Source of the DNA: Isoptericola halotolerans
GTDB lineage: Bacteria; Actinomycetota; Actinomycetes; Actinomycetales; Cellulomonadaceae
Assembly: GCF_003003075.1 (NCBI RefSeq)
Contig: NZ_PVTX01000004.1
Span: 62,001-126,000 of the forward strand
Direction of reading: 5' to 3'
DNA length: 64,000 nucleotides
Shown here: piece after piece, positions 36,701 through 46,263 of the stretch
Position numbering within the stretch: position 1 is the first letter of the stretch
Layout: each line of letters starts with the position of its first letter
Position numbers and translations under genes: made by a program
Notes under the pieces: model-generated
Told to the model about the DNA's origin: nothing
What the model saw: only the letters and a program-made list of their open reading frames with translations
Databases searched by the model: none

Positions 36701-37384
36701 TCACTCGTCGGCACCGCGGCCACGGGCCCGCAGCTCGGCGAGCAGCTCGTCCATCAACGACTCCTGGGCGAACCCGGCGGCCACGAAGACCCCGCCCCAG
36801 TACGAGCGCTGCTCGGCGTCCAGACCGGCGGCGTCCGTCTCGTCCGGGTCCGCGCCCTCGGCGTCGTCGTCCTCCACGATCCCCAGCCCCGTGAGCACCT
36901 CGTGGTGCAGGTGCTCGACGTCGGCGTCGTCGTCCAGGCCCAGACGTTCACCGAGCACCAGCCGCACGTCCGTGAGCGCCCCGGCGAACTCCTGGGCGGT
37001 GTCGCGGGCGACCACCACCTGACCGTCGGACGACCCTGCGCCCGCACCGCCGTCGTCCACGGTGTCCGCGAACGCCCGCAGGCGGGCGACCTTGCCGGCC
37101 GCGAGGTCCGTCTGGGTCAGGTGCCGGAACTCGGCCGCGACGTCCGCGTCCTCCCGGTGCGCGTCCGGCAGGAGCCGCTGCACCGCCGGGTCCCGGGGAA
37201 CCCGGGCCACCCCGGTGAACGCCACGCCGGCGTCCGCCACGTCGGCGTCGGTCACGTCGTCCGGGAGCCCGGCGTCGGCACGCAGCAGGTCGGCGACGTC
37301 GCGGGCGACCCGCGCCAGCACCTCGCGCTCGACCGGAGCCCAGCGGGCGACGAAGCCGGCCGGGGTCGAGCGGAACGGCGTCAT
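36701..37384 (-). CDS. DUF2017 family protein
   Basis: 227 residues, acidic, cytosolic, no catalytic motif recognised. It matches the actinobacterial DUF2017 family ([46 protein letters not shown]) that is almost always encoded with clpS. A link to protein turnover is inferred from that pairing only. Its start overlaps the clpS stop. Confidence 0.85.
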   Translation of the reverse strand: MTPFRSTPAGFVARWAPVEREVLARVARDVADLLRADAGLPDDVTDADVADAGVAFTGVARVPRDPAVQRLLPDAHREDADVAAEFRHLTQTDLAAGKVARLRAFADTVDDGGAGAGSSDGQVVVARDTAQEFAGALTDVRLVLGERLGLDDDADVEHLHHEVLTGLGIVEDDDAEGADPDETDAAGLDAEQRSYWGGVFVAAGFAQESLMDELLAELRARGRGADE

Positions 37385-37692
37385 GCGCCCGCCTCCGTGC
37401 CCGACGCGCCGGACTGCTGCAGCGTGGCCCACAGCCCGTAACCGTGCATCGCCTGCACGTCCACCTCCATGCGCTCGCGTGGCCCCGTCGAGACGACGGC
37501 CCGGCCTTCCTCGTGCACCTGCATCATGAGCCGGTGCGCCTCGGCCTGCGGGTGGCCGAAGTAGCTCTCGAAGACGAAGGCGACATAGCTCATGAGGTTG
37601 ACCGGGTCGTTCCACACGATCGTCACCCAGGGGTCGGCCAGCCCGGACACCTCCTCGGTCCGGGTGTCCTCCTGCGTCGCCGAGCTCGTCAT
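37381..37692 (-). CDS. clpS: ATP-dependent Clp protease adaptor ClpS
   Basis: About 103 residues; delivers N-degron substrates to ClpC/Clp[28 protein letters not shown] and the acidic/His segment [16 protein letters not shown] are diagnostic. The ATG at 37692 is taken; a GTG at 37698 would add two residues. Divergent from pncB, as in mycobacteria. Confidence 0.93.
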   Translation of the reverse strand: MTSSATQEDTRTEEVSGLADPWVTIVWNDPVNLMSYVAFVFESYFGHPQAEAHRLMMQVHEEGRAVVSTGPRERMEVDVQAMHGYGLWATLQQSGASGTEAGA

Positions 37693-37755
37693 CGCCACGC
37701 CACCAGCCTAGGTGCTCGTGCTGCTCCGGGGCCCGCCGCACCCTACGGTAGGGGC

Positions 37756-39189
37756 ATGAACGACGCGATCCGGGGCAAGGGCGCCTCGCCGCCCGAGTCC
37801 CTCGCCTCCCCGCTGTCGCTGCCGGCCGCCCCGCTGCCGACGCTGCGACCCTCGCTGGCGCTCCTGACCGACCGGTACGAGCTGACGATGCTGCAGGCGG
37901 CGCTGGCCGACGGCACGGCCCACCGGCACTGCGTCTTCGAGGTGTTCACCCGGCGCCTGCCCGCCGGGCGGCGGTACGGCGTGCTCGCCGGCACCGGCCG
38001 GGTGCTCGAGGCGCTGCCCGCCTTCCGGTTCGGGGAGACCGAGCTCGCCTACCTCGAGCGCGCCGGCGTCGTCGACGACCGGACGCTCGACTTCCTGCGC
38101 GGGTACCGGTTCACCGGCACCATCACCGGCTACCCCGAGGGCGAGACGTTCTTCCCCGGGTCCCCGGTGCTGCAGGTGGAGGGCACCTTCGCCGAGGCGG
38201 TGCTCCTCGAGACGCTCGTCCTGGCGATCCTCAACCACGACTCCGCCATCGCCTCGGCCGCGTCCCGCATGACGAGCGCCGCCGTCGACCGGCCCGTGCT
38301 CGAGATGGGCTCGCGCCGCACCCACGAGCAGGCCGGCGTCGCCGCGGCGCGCGCCGCCGTCGTCGCCGGGTTCGCCGGCACCAGCAACCTCGAGGCCGGC
38401 TTCCGCTACGGCCTCGACACCATCGGGACCGCGGCGCACGCCTTCACCCTGCTGCACGACGACGAACCCGCGGCCTTCGCGTCGCAGGTCGAGGCGTTCG
38501 GGCCCGGCACGACGCTGCTGGTCGACACCTACGACGTGCCGCGCGGCGTCGAGCGCGCCGTCGAGGCCGCGGGCACAGGACTCGGTGCCGTGCGGCTGGA
38601 CTCCGGCGACCTGGGCGCGCTCGCGGTGGAGGTGCGCGAACAGCTCGACGCGCTCGGCGCCACGGACACCAAGATCGTGGTCACCTCGGACCTGGACGAG
38701 CACGCGATCGCGGGCCTCGCCGCCGCCCCGGTGGACGTCTACGGGGTCGGCACGTCCCTGGTGACGGGGTCGGGCGCGCCGACCTGCGGCATGGTCTACA
38801 AGCTGGTGGCCCGCACCGACGGTGCGGGCAGGATGCAGCCGGTGGAGAAGGCCTCGACGCGCAAGTCGAGCCAGGGCGGACGCAAGGCGGCCGCCCGCCG
38901 GCTCGACCGCGACGGCCGTGCGGTCGAGGAGGTGCTCGTCACCGGCCCCGACGAGCAGGTGGTCACCTGGGAGCCGGACGGCAGCGAGGGCGGCGCCGAG
39001 GACGGCCGGCTGCGACGCCTGCACGTGCCGCTGGTGACCGACGGCGCCGTGGACTCCCGCTGGGTGGGCGCCTACGGCGTCGCCAACGCCGCCACCCAGC
39101 ACCGGACGTCCCGGGCGGAGCTGCCGCGCGGGGCACGGCGCCTGTCCCACGGCGACGCGGCGATCCCGACGGTCACCTGGCGTCTGTGA
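37756..39189 (+). CDS. pncB: Nicotinate phosphoribosyltransferase
   Basis: 477 residues; makes nicotinate mononucleotide from nicotinate and PRPP in NAD salvage. LLTDRYELTMLQAAL, VFEVFTRRLPAGRRYGV, EMGSRRTHE and AVRLDSGDLGALA are family motifs, and the phosphoribosyl-binding GVGTSLVTGSGAPTCGMVYKLV is intact. The first 35 residues are a Pro/Ser-rich extension before the conserved start. Single gene divergent from clpS. Confidence 0.93.
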   Translation: MNDAIRGKGASPPESLASPLSLPAAPLPTLRPSLALLTDRYELTMLQAALADGTAHRHCVFEVFTRRLPAGRRYGVLAGTGRVLEALPAFRFGETELAYLERAGVVDDRTLDFLRGYRFTGTITGYPEGETFFPGSPVLQVEGTFAEAVLLETLVLAILNHDSAIASAASRMTSAAVDRPVLEMGSRRTHEQAGVAAARAAVVAGFAGTSNLEAGFRYGLDTIGTAAHAFTLLHDDEPAAFASQVEAFGPGTTLLVDTYDVPRGVERAVEAAGTGLGAVRLDSGDLGALAVEVREQLDALGATDTKIVVTSDLDEHAIAGLAAAPVDVYGVGTSLVTGSGAPTCGMVYKLVARTDGAGRMQPVEKASTRKSSQGGRKAAARRLDRDGRAVEEVLVTGPDEQVVTWEPDGSEGGAEDGRLRRLHVPLVTDGAVDSRWVGAYGVANAATQHRTSRAELPRGARRLSHGDAAIPTVTWRL

Positions 39190-39226
39190 GGGACACGGGC
39201 ACCCTGCCCCGCGCGGCGGCGGAACC

Positions 39227-40714
39227 TCAGTTCCGCAGCGTCAGCAGACCCGGGCGGTACGGGAGCAGCCCGTAGTCCACCCCGTCGGAGTTGGGGTCGC
39301 GTCCCTGGTAGAGCAGCTGCAGGTGGCACGGGTCGACCGTCATGGTCTGGTCGGCGCTGGTGCGCAGGAGCTCGCCGTGGCTGATGTCGTCCGTCCAGGT
39401 GGCGCCGCTGTTCGCCCGGCCGGCGAAGGGCTCGGCCTCCGTGGCGGCCTGCGGGGTCCACCGCCCGTCGAGGCTGTCGGCCGTGAAGGACCGGAAGTAG
39501 CGGCCGTTCGCGCCGATCGCCTCGACGATCATGAGGTACTCCCCGGTCCCCTCGACCCGGTAGACCTGGACCGCCTCGAACAGGTTGTTCGTGGTGTCGC
39601 TCATGACCACGTCGTACGACGACCCGAAGTTCCCCGGGAAGTCCCCGATCGGCATCCGGGACCGGTAGATGTTGCCGTTGTCCCCGGCGAAGAACAGGTA
39701 CATGTGGGTGTCGTCGGCGATGAGCGCCTGGTCGATCGGGCCGGTCCCGGAGTTCTGGATGGACCCGGTGAAGAGCGGGGCGGGCTGCGACCAGCCGTTG
39801 GCGTCCGTCGGGTCGTCCGACGTCCGGTAGATGAAGGGCCAGGCGCCCCACTGGTAGGCGAGGACCCACGTGCCGGCCGGCTCGAAGTAGAACAGCGACG
39901 GCGCCACCGTCGAGGACTGCATGCCGTGCTGCGCGGCGGAACCCATCTGGGACCAGTCCCCGAAGACGTCGAAGTTCATCGAGCCCCAGGAGTCACCGAA
40001 GTCGTGGGTGGTGGCGTAGACGAGGTGACCGCCGTCGTAGGGGGCCGTGGTGAAGTCCTTGAGCGACGCCCACCCGGGACCCGGCTGCGCGAGCGGTCCG
40101 GTCGAGGACCAGTCGTAGGACGACGGGAGCTCGCACGTGGATCCCCCGCCGCCGTCCCCGACGACCTGCAGGTCGTCGATGCGGAAGTCGTCGGTGCCGC
40201 TGGTCGTCTCGACGTAGAGGGACGCGGACTCCAGCGATCCCGTCCAGGACACCGTGGCCTCACCGGTGAGCTCCGCCCAGCCCCCGGGGCTGACGGCGCC
40301 CTGCGCGAGGGTGACGTAGTCGGTCGTCCCACCGGCGGTGACGCTCAACGTGACCTTGCCGTCCGGCGTCCCGGTCTCGGTCCGCATCCAGAGGCTCGTG
40401 GAGTAGGTCGTGCCGTTCGACAGGGCGGCCGTCACGTCCTGGGCCGGGCCGTTCCAGGAGGCGGTCCGTCCCGTGGACCGCAGCGCCATGCTCCCCCCGT
40501 GCACGGGCCACCAGCCGGGGTCGACCGACCCCGCCCCGAAGGCGGTCCAGCCGTTCGTGCCGTCCTCCATGTCGCCGTTGGTGACGAGGCTCTCGGCGGC
40601 CAGGGTCGTGGGTGATCCGGCCACGGCCGGATCCCCGGCGTACGCCACCGTCGGGGTCAGCGCCAGCGCGGCGACCACCCCCAGGGCGAGGCGGCGGGCG
40701 ATGGACTTCTGCAT
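39227..40714 (-). CDS. Secreted GH62 alpha-L-arabinofuranosidase with N-terminal CBM-like domain
   Basis: 495 residues, exported by a Sec signal (cleavage near AYA, residue 26). Residues about 40-185 form a jelly-roll domain of CBM4/9 type ([15 protein letters not shown]). Residues about 200-495 are GH62: Asp220 in SLKDFTT, Asp328 in GPIDQALI and Glu380 in LFEAVQVY are the expected catalytic triad. It should release arabinose side chains from arabinoxylan. It is a single gene preceded by operator-like palindromes, so LacI-type sugar control is likely. The stop lies 37 bases from the converging pncB stop. Confidence 0.92.
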   Translation of the reverse strand: MQKSIARRLALGVVAALALTPTVAYAGDPAVAGSPTTLAAESLVTNGDMEDGTNGWTAFGAGSVDPGWWPVHGGSMALRSTGRTASWNGPAQDVTAALSNGTTYSTSLWMRTETGTPDGKVTLSVTAGGTTDYVTLAQGAVSPGGWAELTGEATVSWTGSLESASLYVETTSGTDDFRIDDLQVVGDGGGGSTCELPSSYDWSSTGPLAQPGPGWASLKDFTTAPYDGGHLVYATTHDFGDSWGSMNFDVFGDWSQMGSAAQHGMQSSTVAPSLFYFEPAGTWVLAYQWGAWPFIYRTSDDPTDANGWSQPAPLFTGSIQNSGTGPIDQALIADDTHMYLFFAGDNGNIYRSRMPIGDFPGNFGSSYDVVMSDTTNNLFEAVQVYRVEGTGEYLMIVEAIGANGRYFRSFTADSLDGRWTPQAATEAEPFAGRANSGATWTDDISHGELLRTSADQTMTVDPCHLQLLYQGRDPNSDGVDYGLLPYRPGLLTLRN

Positions 40715-40736
40715 GCTGTGCTCCTCTTCTCACGCC

Positions 40737-40754
40737 GATGTGATCGCTCACATC
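40737..40754. promoter_or_regulatory. LacI-type operator in the GH62 leader
   Basis: GATGTGATCGCTCACATC is a perfect 7-4-7 palindrome 22 bases upstream of the GH62 start. The core TGTGATCGCTCACA differs by one base from the symmetric lac operator core. Repression by an unlinked LacI-family sugar regulator is inferred. Confidence 0.65.
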
Positions 40755-40783
40755 CTGCGGGGAGCACGGTTCCGTCGCCATCT

Positions 40784-40798
40784 GGTGAAACGTTTACG
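40784..40798. promoter_or_regulatory. Second CG-centred operator-like site upstream of GH62
   Basis: GGTGAAACGTTTACG contains the perfect palindrome AAACGTTT (40788-40795), the central signature of many LacI/GalR operators. It lies about 70 bases upstream of the start codon, near where a promoter is expected. Confidence 0.45.
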
Positions 40799-40833
40799 TC
40801 GTGGTCAGGCGCCCAGTCCACGGACGCCCGCCA

Positions 40834-42693
40834 CTACTTCTTGCCGACGAACCAGCCCCGCACCATCTCGACGCGCTCGTCGAGCTGGGCGGCGGTCGCC
40901 AGCGGTACCTCCGGACCGCCGCAGCGTCGTCGCAGCTCGGTGTGCACCGACCCGTGCGGACGCCCGGACTTGCGCGCCCACGCCGAGACCAGCTTGGAGA
41001 GCTCCTTGCGCAGCGCCGCCGCGCGACGGTGCTCCTGCTCGGACTGCTCGAGCGCCGCCTCCGACGCCGTCGCCCCCGATCGCCCGCTCGTCTGGGCGGC
41101 CTGGTGCTGGCGCAGCAGCGTGGTGACCTGGTCGGCGTCGAGGAGGCCGGGAAGGCCGAGGAAGTCCTGCTCCGCCGCCGAGCCGATGTCACCACCGGTG
41201 CCGAACTCACCGCCGTCGAACAGGACCCGGTCGAAGGTGGCCTGGGCCTCGAGCGCCTCGAAGGAGCCGGTGAGCTCCCCCGACGCCTTCTCCTCCTTGT
41301 TGGCCGCGGCGAGCAGCGCCGCCTCCGGGTCGTACTCGATGCCCTGTTCCTCGGCCGTCTGCGGGCGGTCCAGCGCGTGGTCGCGCTCGATCTCCATCCC
41401 GTTCGCCAGCTCGAGCAGCAGGGGCACGCTGGGCACGAAGATGGACGCCGTCTCGCCGCGCTTGCGGGCGCGGACGAACCGGCCCACGGCCTGGGCGAAG
41501 AACAGCGGCGTGGACGTGCTGGTGGCGTAGACGCCGACGGCGAGGCGCGGCACGTCGACGCCCTCGGAGACCATCCGCACCGCCACCATCCACCGCTGCG
41601 TGCCCGCCGCGAACTCGTCGATGCGGGCGCTCGCGCCGTCGTCGTCGCTGAGCACCACGGTGGGGCTCTGGCCGGTGACGCGGGCCAGGTGCCCGGCGTA
41701 CGCCCGGGCGTCGGTCTGGTCGGAGGCGATGACCAGCCCACCGGCGTCGGGCACGGACCGGCGCACCTCCGTGAGGCGCTTGTCCGCCGCGGCGAGCACG
41801 GACGGGATCCACTCGCCGTTCGGGTCGAGCGCCGTGCGCCACGCCTGGGCGTGCATGTCCTTCGTCATCGCGTCGCCGAGCCGCGCCGCGACCTCGTCGC
41901 CCGCCCGGGTGCGCCACCGCATCTCGCCCGAGTAGGTCATGAACAGCACGGGCCGCACCACGTGGTCGCGCAGCGCCTCGCCGTAGCCGTAGGTGTAGTC
42001 CGCCCGGGAGCGCCGGATCCCCTCCCGGTCCGCCTCGTAGGTGACGAACGGGATCGACGCGGTGTCGCTGCGGAACGGCGTGCCCGTCAGCGCGAGCCGC
42101 CGCGTGGCGTCCTCGAACGCGTCCCGGACGGCGTCGCCCCAGCTCAGCGCGTCGCCGCCGTGGTGCACCTCGTCCAGGATGACGAGCGTCCGGGCCGCCT
42201 GCGTGCGGGCGCGGTGCAGCGCCGGCTTGGCCGCCACCTGGGCGTAGGTGAGCGCGACGCCGTCGTAGTGGGACCCGTGGCGGCCCTGGGAGTTCTTGAA
42301 CGACGGGTCGATGCGGATGCCGACCCGGGCCGCGGCGTCCGCCCACTGGTGCTTGAGGTGCTCCGTGGGCGCGACGACGGTCACCCGGCGCACGATCCCG
42401 GCGTCCAGCAGCTCGGTGGCGACCCGCAGCGCGAAGGTCGTCTTGCCGGCGCCCGGCGTCGCCACCGCCAGGAAGTCCCGCGGCGACCGCTCGTGGTACA
42501 GCGCGAGGGCCTCCGCCTGCCAGGCGCGCAGGTTCGACGCGGTGCCCCAGGGCGCCCGGCGCGGGAACGCCGGGCTGAGCTGGGACGCCGCTGCCACGGA
42601 CGGTGACCGCGGCAGCGGCTTGGCCGCCTCGTGCGGCTCGGAGGCGGCTTCGAAGAGGTCGACGGACTCGGGCTCGGGGAGGGACGCGCTCAC
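40834..42693 (-). CDS. DEAD/DEAH-box superfamily 2 helicase
   Basis: 619 residues. Walker A ATPGAGKTTF, motif II ILDEVHHGGD, motif III LALTGTPFRSD and motif VI QAVGRFVRARKRGE define an SF2 helicase of the restriction-type III/XPB-like class. The C-terminal third (Ala/Glu-rich, coiled coil) is unassigned. It is coupled by GTGA to a DUF3039 gene, a recurrent actinobacterial pairing; a nucleic-acid repair or RNA role is inferred only. Confidence 0.87.
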   Translation of the reverse strand: MSASLPEPESVDLFEAASEPHEAAKPLPRSPSVAAASQLSPAFPRRAPWGTASNLRAWQAEALALYHERSPRDFLAVATPGAGKTTFALRVATELLDAGIVRRVTVVAPTEHLKHQWADAAARVGIRIDPSFKNSQGRHGSHYDGVALTYAQVAAKPALHRARTQAARTLVILDEVHHGGDALSWGDAVRDAFEDATRRLALTGTPFRSDTASIPFVTYEADREGIRRSRADYTYGYGEALRDHVVRPVLFMTYSGEMRWRTRAGDEVAARLGDAMTKDMHAQAWRTALDPNGEWIPSVLAAADKRLTEVRRSVPDAGGLVIASDQTDARAYAGHLARVTGQSPTVVLSDDDGASARIDEFAAGTQRWMVAVRMVSEGVDVPRLAVGVYATSTSTPLFFAQAVGRFVRARKRGETASIFVPSVPLLLELANGMEIERDHALDRPQTAEEQGIEYDPEAALLAAANKEEKASGELTGSFEALEAQATFDRVLFDGGEFGTGGDIGSAAEQDFLGLPGLLDADQVTTLLRQHQAAQTSGRSGATASEAALEQSEQEHRRAAALRKELSKLVSAWARKSGRPHGSVHTELRRRCGGPEVPLATAAQLDERVEMVRGWFVGKK

Positions 42694-42998
42694 GTGGTGG
42701 AGTCGCCGTCGCCGTCCTGCGGCGCGCGCAGGCCGTCGTAGATCTCCTTGCAGACGGGGCACACGGGGAACTTCGAGGGGTCGCGTCCCGGGACCCAGAC
42801 CTTGCCGCAGAGCGCGATCACCGGCTTGCCGGACATCGCCGACTGCATGATCTTCTCCTTGCGCACGTAGTGCGCGAAGCGCTCGTGGTCGCCCGGTTCC
42901 GCCGACTGCTCCCGCGTGTCGGGGCGCTCGAGGACGCTGGTACCCGGTCCGGTGTCCTGCGAGGGAGGGGTGGAGAGGGGCTCGCTCATGGCCTCCAT
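42690..42998 (-). CDS. DUF3039 putative zinc-ribbon protein
   Basis: 102 residues. After a disordered N-terminus comes HERFAHYVRKEKIMQSAMSGKPVIALCGKVW and FPVCPVCKEIYD; the CG...CPVC spacing suggests one zinc site. DUF3039 function is unknown. The start may be 42998 or the ATG at 42989; no well-spaced ribosome site decides. Confidence 0.82.
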   Translation of the reverse strand: MEAMSEPLSTPPSQDTGPGTSVLERPDTREQSAEPGDHERFAHYVRKEKIMQSAMSGKPVIALCGKVWVPGRDPSKFPVCPVCKEIYDGLRAPQDGDGDSTT

Positions 42999-43038
42999 CT
43001 TACGTGCCGGCCACCGACACCGACCGCGCGGCCGGCCG

Positions 43039-43821
43039 CTACAGACCCTGCCAGCCGGGCTTGGACGCGTACGTCTGGCGGTAGTACCCCGCGAGCTGCA
43101 GGCGTGACGCCGCGGCCTCGTCGACCAGCACCGTCGCGTGCGGGTGCCACTGCATCACGGTGGCCGGCCACAGCGCCGAGACCGGGCCCTCGACGAGCTG
43201 GTGCACCGCCTCGGCCTTGTGCTTCCCCGTGGCCAGCAGCACCAGGTGCCGGGCCTCCATGATCGTGCCCAGCCCCTGCGTCAGGCAGTGCCGCGGCACC
43301 TGGTCCACGTCGTCGTCGAAGAACCGCGCGTTGTCGACCCGGGTCTGCTCGGTCAGCGTCTTGATCCGGGTGCGCGAGGCCAGGGACGAACCCGGCTCGT
43401 TGAAACCGATGTGACCGTCGGTCCCGATCCCGAGGAGCTGGAGGTCCACGCCGCCGGCCGCCGCGATCGCCTCCTCGTAGGCGGCGCACGCCCCCGGCAG
43501 GTCGTCGGCGAGGCCGTCGGGGCCCGTCACCTGGTCGGCGGGCCAGTCGACCCGGTCGGCGATCTCGGTGGCGATGACGTTCCGGTAGCGCTCGGGATGA
43601 TCGGCCGCCAGCCCCACGTACTCGTCGAGCATGAACCCTCGCGCCCGGGCGAACGACAGCCCTTCCGCGTCGTGCCGCCGGGCCAGCTCGTCGTACACCT
43701 TCAACGGGCTCGACCCGGTGGCCAGGCCCAGCACCGCGTCCGCCCGGCGTCGCAGCAGCGCCTCGATCGCGTCGGCGGCCAGGACCGCCAGCTCCTGGGC
43801 CGGAGCAATGACTACCTCCAT
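43039..43821 (-). CDS. nagB: Glucosamine-6-phosphate deaminase
   Basis: 260 residues; converts glucosamine-6-P to fructose-6-P and ammonia. LGLATGSSPLKVYDEL, FMLDEYVGL and GIGTDGHIGFNEPGS are NagB motifs, with the Asp and His of the active site intact. A good AGGAGAG site precedes the ATG. It is the last enzyme of the amino-sugar cluster; no nagA lies in the window. Confidence 0.93.
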   Translation of the reverse strand: MEVVIAPAQELAVLAADAIEALLRRRADAVLGLATGSSPLKVYDELARRHDAEGLSFARARGFMLDEYVGLAADHPERYRNVIATEIADRVDWPADQVTGPDGLADDLPGACAAYEEAIAAAGGVDLQLLGIGTDGHIGFNEPGSSLASRTRIKTLTEQTRVDNARFFDDDVDQVPRHCLTQGLGTIMEARHLVLLATGKHKAEAVHQLVEGPVSALWPATVMQWHPHATVLVDEAAASRLQLAGYYRQTYASKPGWQGL

Positions 43822-43875
43822 CGCCCTCTCCTTCCTGTTCGTCGCCGCCGGCCACCACGGGCCGACGGCGGCCGG

Positions 43876-45186
43876 TCACTCGTCCTCGACGTCGCCGTCG
43901 AGCATGGGGGTCATGATGCCGTCGTACTTCTCGGCGAGCGCGGGGACGCTGCCGCCGCGGGCGATCTCCTTGAAGAGCTCCTCGTAGATCCCGCGCGACT
44001 CGATGTCCGCCCAGCCCGGGGCGGGCGGCGTGAGCTTCGACGCCTCCGCGGTCGCCACGAGGGTGCGGCCGAACTTGTCCCCCGCCATGAGCTCGGTGAA
44101 CTCGGTGTTGGCCGGGCCGAGACCGGACTCGGCGAGCATCGTCTGGTAGTCGTCGGAGTAGACGATCCTCAGCAGGTCCTCGGAGAGGTCCGCGTTGCGC
44201 GTCAGCGCGGAGACCGCCATGTTGGACCCGCCCGCGAACACCGGCGCGACGCCGCCGTCCACGCCGGGCAGCGCGAAGATGCCGAACCGGTCGGTGTCCG
44301 CCATGCCGTCGCGCACCTCCTCGTTGTTCTCGTCGCGCACGAGGTCGCCGATGGACCAGCGGGCCCAGGACGGCGCCATGATGGTCGCCGCCGCGGGCTC
44401 GCCGCCCCCGACCCCGTCGTTGAGGAAGTCCCAGTAGGCGACGTCGACCTCCGTGGCCGGCAGGTAGGAGGCGTTCTGGTAGATGTCCTGCCAGGCCTCC
44501 AGGCCCGCGACGGTGTCCGGGTCGGACAGCGTCGAGACCCAGGCGCCGCCCTCCTTGACCGCCAGCTCGCCACCGTGGGCGAAGACCCACGAGATCCCGT
44601 TGCGCCAGTCCTGCCCGCCCATCGCGAACCCGGCCTGGTTGCCGTCACGGAGCGCCTTGACGGTCTCGCCGAACTCGTCGAGCGTCTTCGGCACCTCGGC
44701 GCCGGCCGCCTCCCAGACGTCCTTGCGGTAGAAGACGTAGCGGGAGCCGAAGTAGTACGGCAGGGCGTACACCGTGCCGTCCACCGAGCCCGCCTCCACG
44801 AAGGACTGCAGCAGGTCGTCCCCGCCGAGCTCCTCGTACAGCTCCGGGGAGATCTCGCGGAACGCGCCGTCGCCGGTGAAGGTCGGCGCCTGGGTGTTCC
44901 CGAGCTCGACGACGTCGGGCGTCGCCGCCGGGTCGCCGAGGGAGGCCTCGAGGTCCTCGACGAGCGTGGGCCACTCCTTCTGCTCGATCGTCAGCGTCGC
45001 ACCCGGGTTGCGCTCCTCGAACGTCTCCACGAGAAAGCTGCGCAGGTCGTCACCGGTGTCCGCGCCCACCAGCCAGAGGACGATGTCGTCAGACGACTCG
45101 GGGACGACCTCCTCGGGACCGCAGGCGGACAGCACGGGAGCGAGCGCCAGGGCCGCCGTCAGGGCGGCGGCGCGTCGTCGGATCAC
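43876..45186 (-). CDS. Sugar ABC binding lipoprotein 2
   Basis: 436 residues, family 1 extracellular solute-binding protein with lipobox LSAC (Cys22). VVELGNTQAPTFTGDGAF and WARWSIGDLV are shared with the binding protein at 48230, so the two are paralogues in one operon. It is predicted to feed the same permeases with amino sugars or chito-oligosaccharides, perhaps with different specificity. GTG start; the Shine-Dalgarno is weak and about 11 bases away. Confidence 0.87.
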   Translation of the reverse strand: MIRRRAAALTAALALAPVLSACGPEEVVPESSDDIVLWLVGADTGDDLRSFLVETFEERNPGATLTIEQKEWPTLVEDLEASLGDPAATPDVVELGNTQAPTFTGDGAFREISPELYEELGGDDLLQSFVEAGSVDGTVYALPYYFGSRYVFYRKDVWEAAGAEVPKTLDEFGETVKALRDGNQAGFAMGGQDWRNGISWVFAHGGELAVKEGGAWVSTLSDPDTVAGLEAWQDIYQNASYLPATEVDVAYWDFLNDGVGGGEPAAATIMAPSWARWSIGDLVRDENNEEVRDGMADTDRFGIFALPGVDGGVAPVFAGGSNMAVSALTRNADLSEDLLRIVYSDDYQTMLAESGLGPANTEFTELMAGDKFGRTLVATAEASKLTPPAPGWADIESRGIYEELFKEIARGGSVPALAEKYDGIMTPMLDGDVEDE

Positions 45187-45263
45187 AGGGGGGTTCCTCT
45201 CGGTCGTGGCGGAAGCGTGTGCCGGCGCGCGCAGGGTCCCGCCGCCGGGCCGCGGGCGGGCGG

Positions 45264-46262
45264 TCAGCCGGCGAGGTCGCGGGCGTGCGCGACGGCGCCC
45301 CGCCCGACCACCGCGGCACCCACCGCGCCGACGGCGACCCGGCCCGGCGCGAGCCGCACCCGACCGGGCAGATCGAGCGAGCGCAGGAACCCGGACGCCG
45401 CCGACTCGTCGACCAGGGCGTCCCGGACGACGTCGAGGAGCGGCTGCCCGAGCTGGGACACGCCCCCGCCGAGCACCACGTGCTGCACGTCGACCGTGAG
45501 CACGAGCATGCGCACGGCCGCGGCGACGGCCCGCGCGTAGGTCGCGCGCGCCACGAGGGCGTCGGGGTCGCCCGCGGCGGCCGCCTCGAAGAGCTCGACC
45601 GGGGCGGGGCGGCCCGTGGCCGTCGGCCACAGGGCCGTCACCGCGGAGCCGGAGGCGTACAGCTCCAGGCAGCCGCGCTGGCCGCACGCGCACGGTGGGC
45701 CGGCCGGGTCGACGGGCACGTGCCCGATCTCGCCGGCGGCGCCGTGGCTCCCCCGCCGCAGCCGCCCGTCGAGTACGATGCCGGCCGCGAGCCCCGTCCC
45801 GAGCGCCAGGAACGCGAGATCGGTGGGGGTGCGGTCCCCCGCCTCGGCCTCGACCAGGTGCGCCGCACCCACCGCGGCCACGTTCAGGTCGTTCTCCACC
45901 CCGACCCCGACGCCCCCGAGGCGTGCCGAGAGCAGGGTCGAGAGGTCGAGCGCGGCGCCGTCGAGCCCGAGGTTGACCGCGTGCCGGACCGTGCCGGCGC
46001 CGGCGTCCACGAGGCCGGGCACCCCGACCCCGACCCCGGTCACCGCGTCGAGCGTGACGCCGGCCTGCCGGACCACGCCCTGGACGGCGCGGGCCGCGCC
46101 GTCGACGACGCCCACCGGGCCGAGCGCGGTGCTCAGCCGGGACTGGGCCAGGACCTCGCCGTCGTCACCGAGCAGGACGGCCAGCGTCTTCGTGCCCCCG
46201 ATGTCCAGGCCCACGCTGAGGCGGGGCGACGCCATGGGCGTCGCCGCTGCGATGTTGCTCAC
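45264..46262 (-). CDS. ROK-family sugar kinase
   Basis: 332 residues. SVGLDIGGTKTLAVLL is the phosphate loop; GEIGHVPVD and the zinc motif CACGQRGCLE are complete, and no helix-turn-helix is present, so it is an enzyme rather than a repressor. With nagB close by, glucosamine or N-acetylglucosamine is a likely substrate; glucose is the alternative. The GTG at 46262 follows the permease stop by one base; the ATG at 46235 is possible. Confidence 0.86.
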   Translation of the reverse strand: MSNIAAATPMASPRLSVGLDIGGTKTLAVLLGDDGEVLAQSRLSTALGPVGVVDGAARAVQGVVRQAGVTLDAVTGVGVGVPGLVDAGAGTVRHAVNLGLDGAALDLSTLLSARLGGVGVGVENDLNVAAVGAAHLVEAEAGDRTPTDLAFLALGTGLAAGIVLDGRLRRGSHGAAGEIGHVPVDPAGPPCACGQRGCLELYASGSAVTALWPTATGRPAPVELFEAAAAGDPDALVARATYARAVAAAVRMLVLTVDVQHVVLGGGVSQLGQPLLDVVRDALVDESAASGFLRSLDLPGRVRLAPGRVAVGAVGAAVVGRGAVAHARDLAG

Positions 46263-46263
46263 G

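Noticed and set aside
40739-40752. CRP-type site TGTGA/TCACA before GH62
   Set aside because: The spacer is 4 bases rather than 6, so it fits a LacI-type operator better than CRP.
43138-45540. Plus-strand open frame of about 800 codons over nagB and a binding protein
   Set aside because: It is antisense to well-supported genes and rich in Arg/Gly/Ala without domains.
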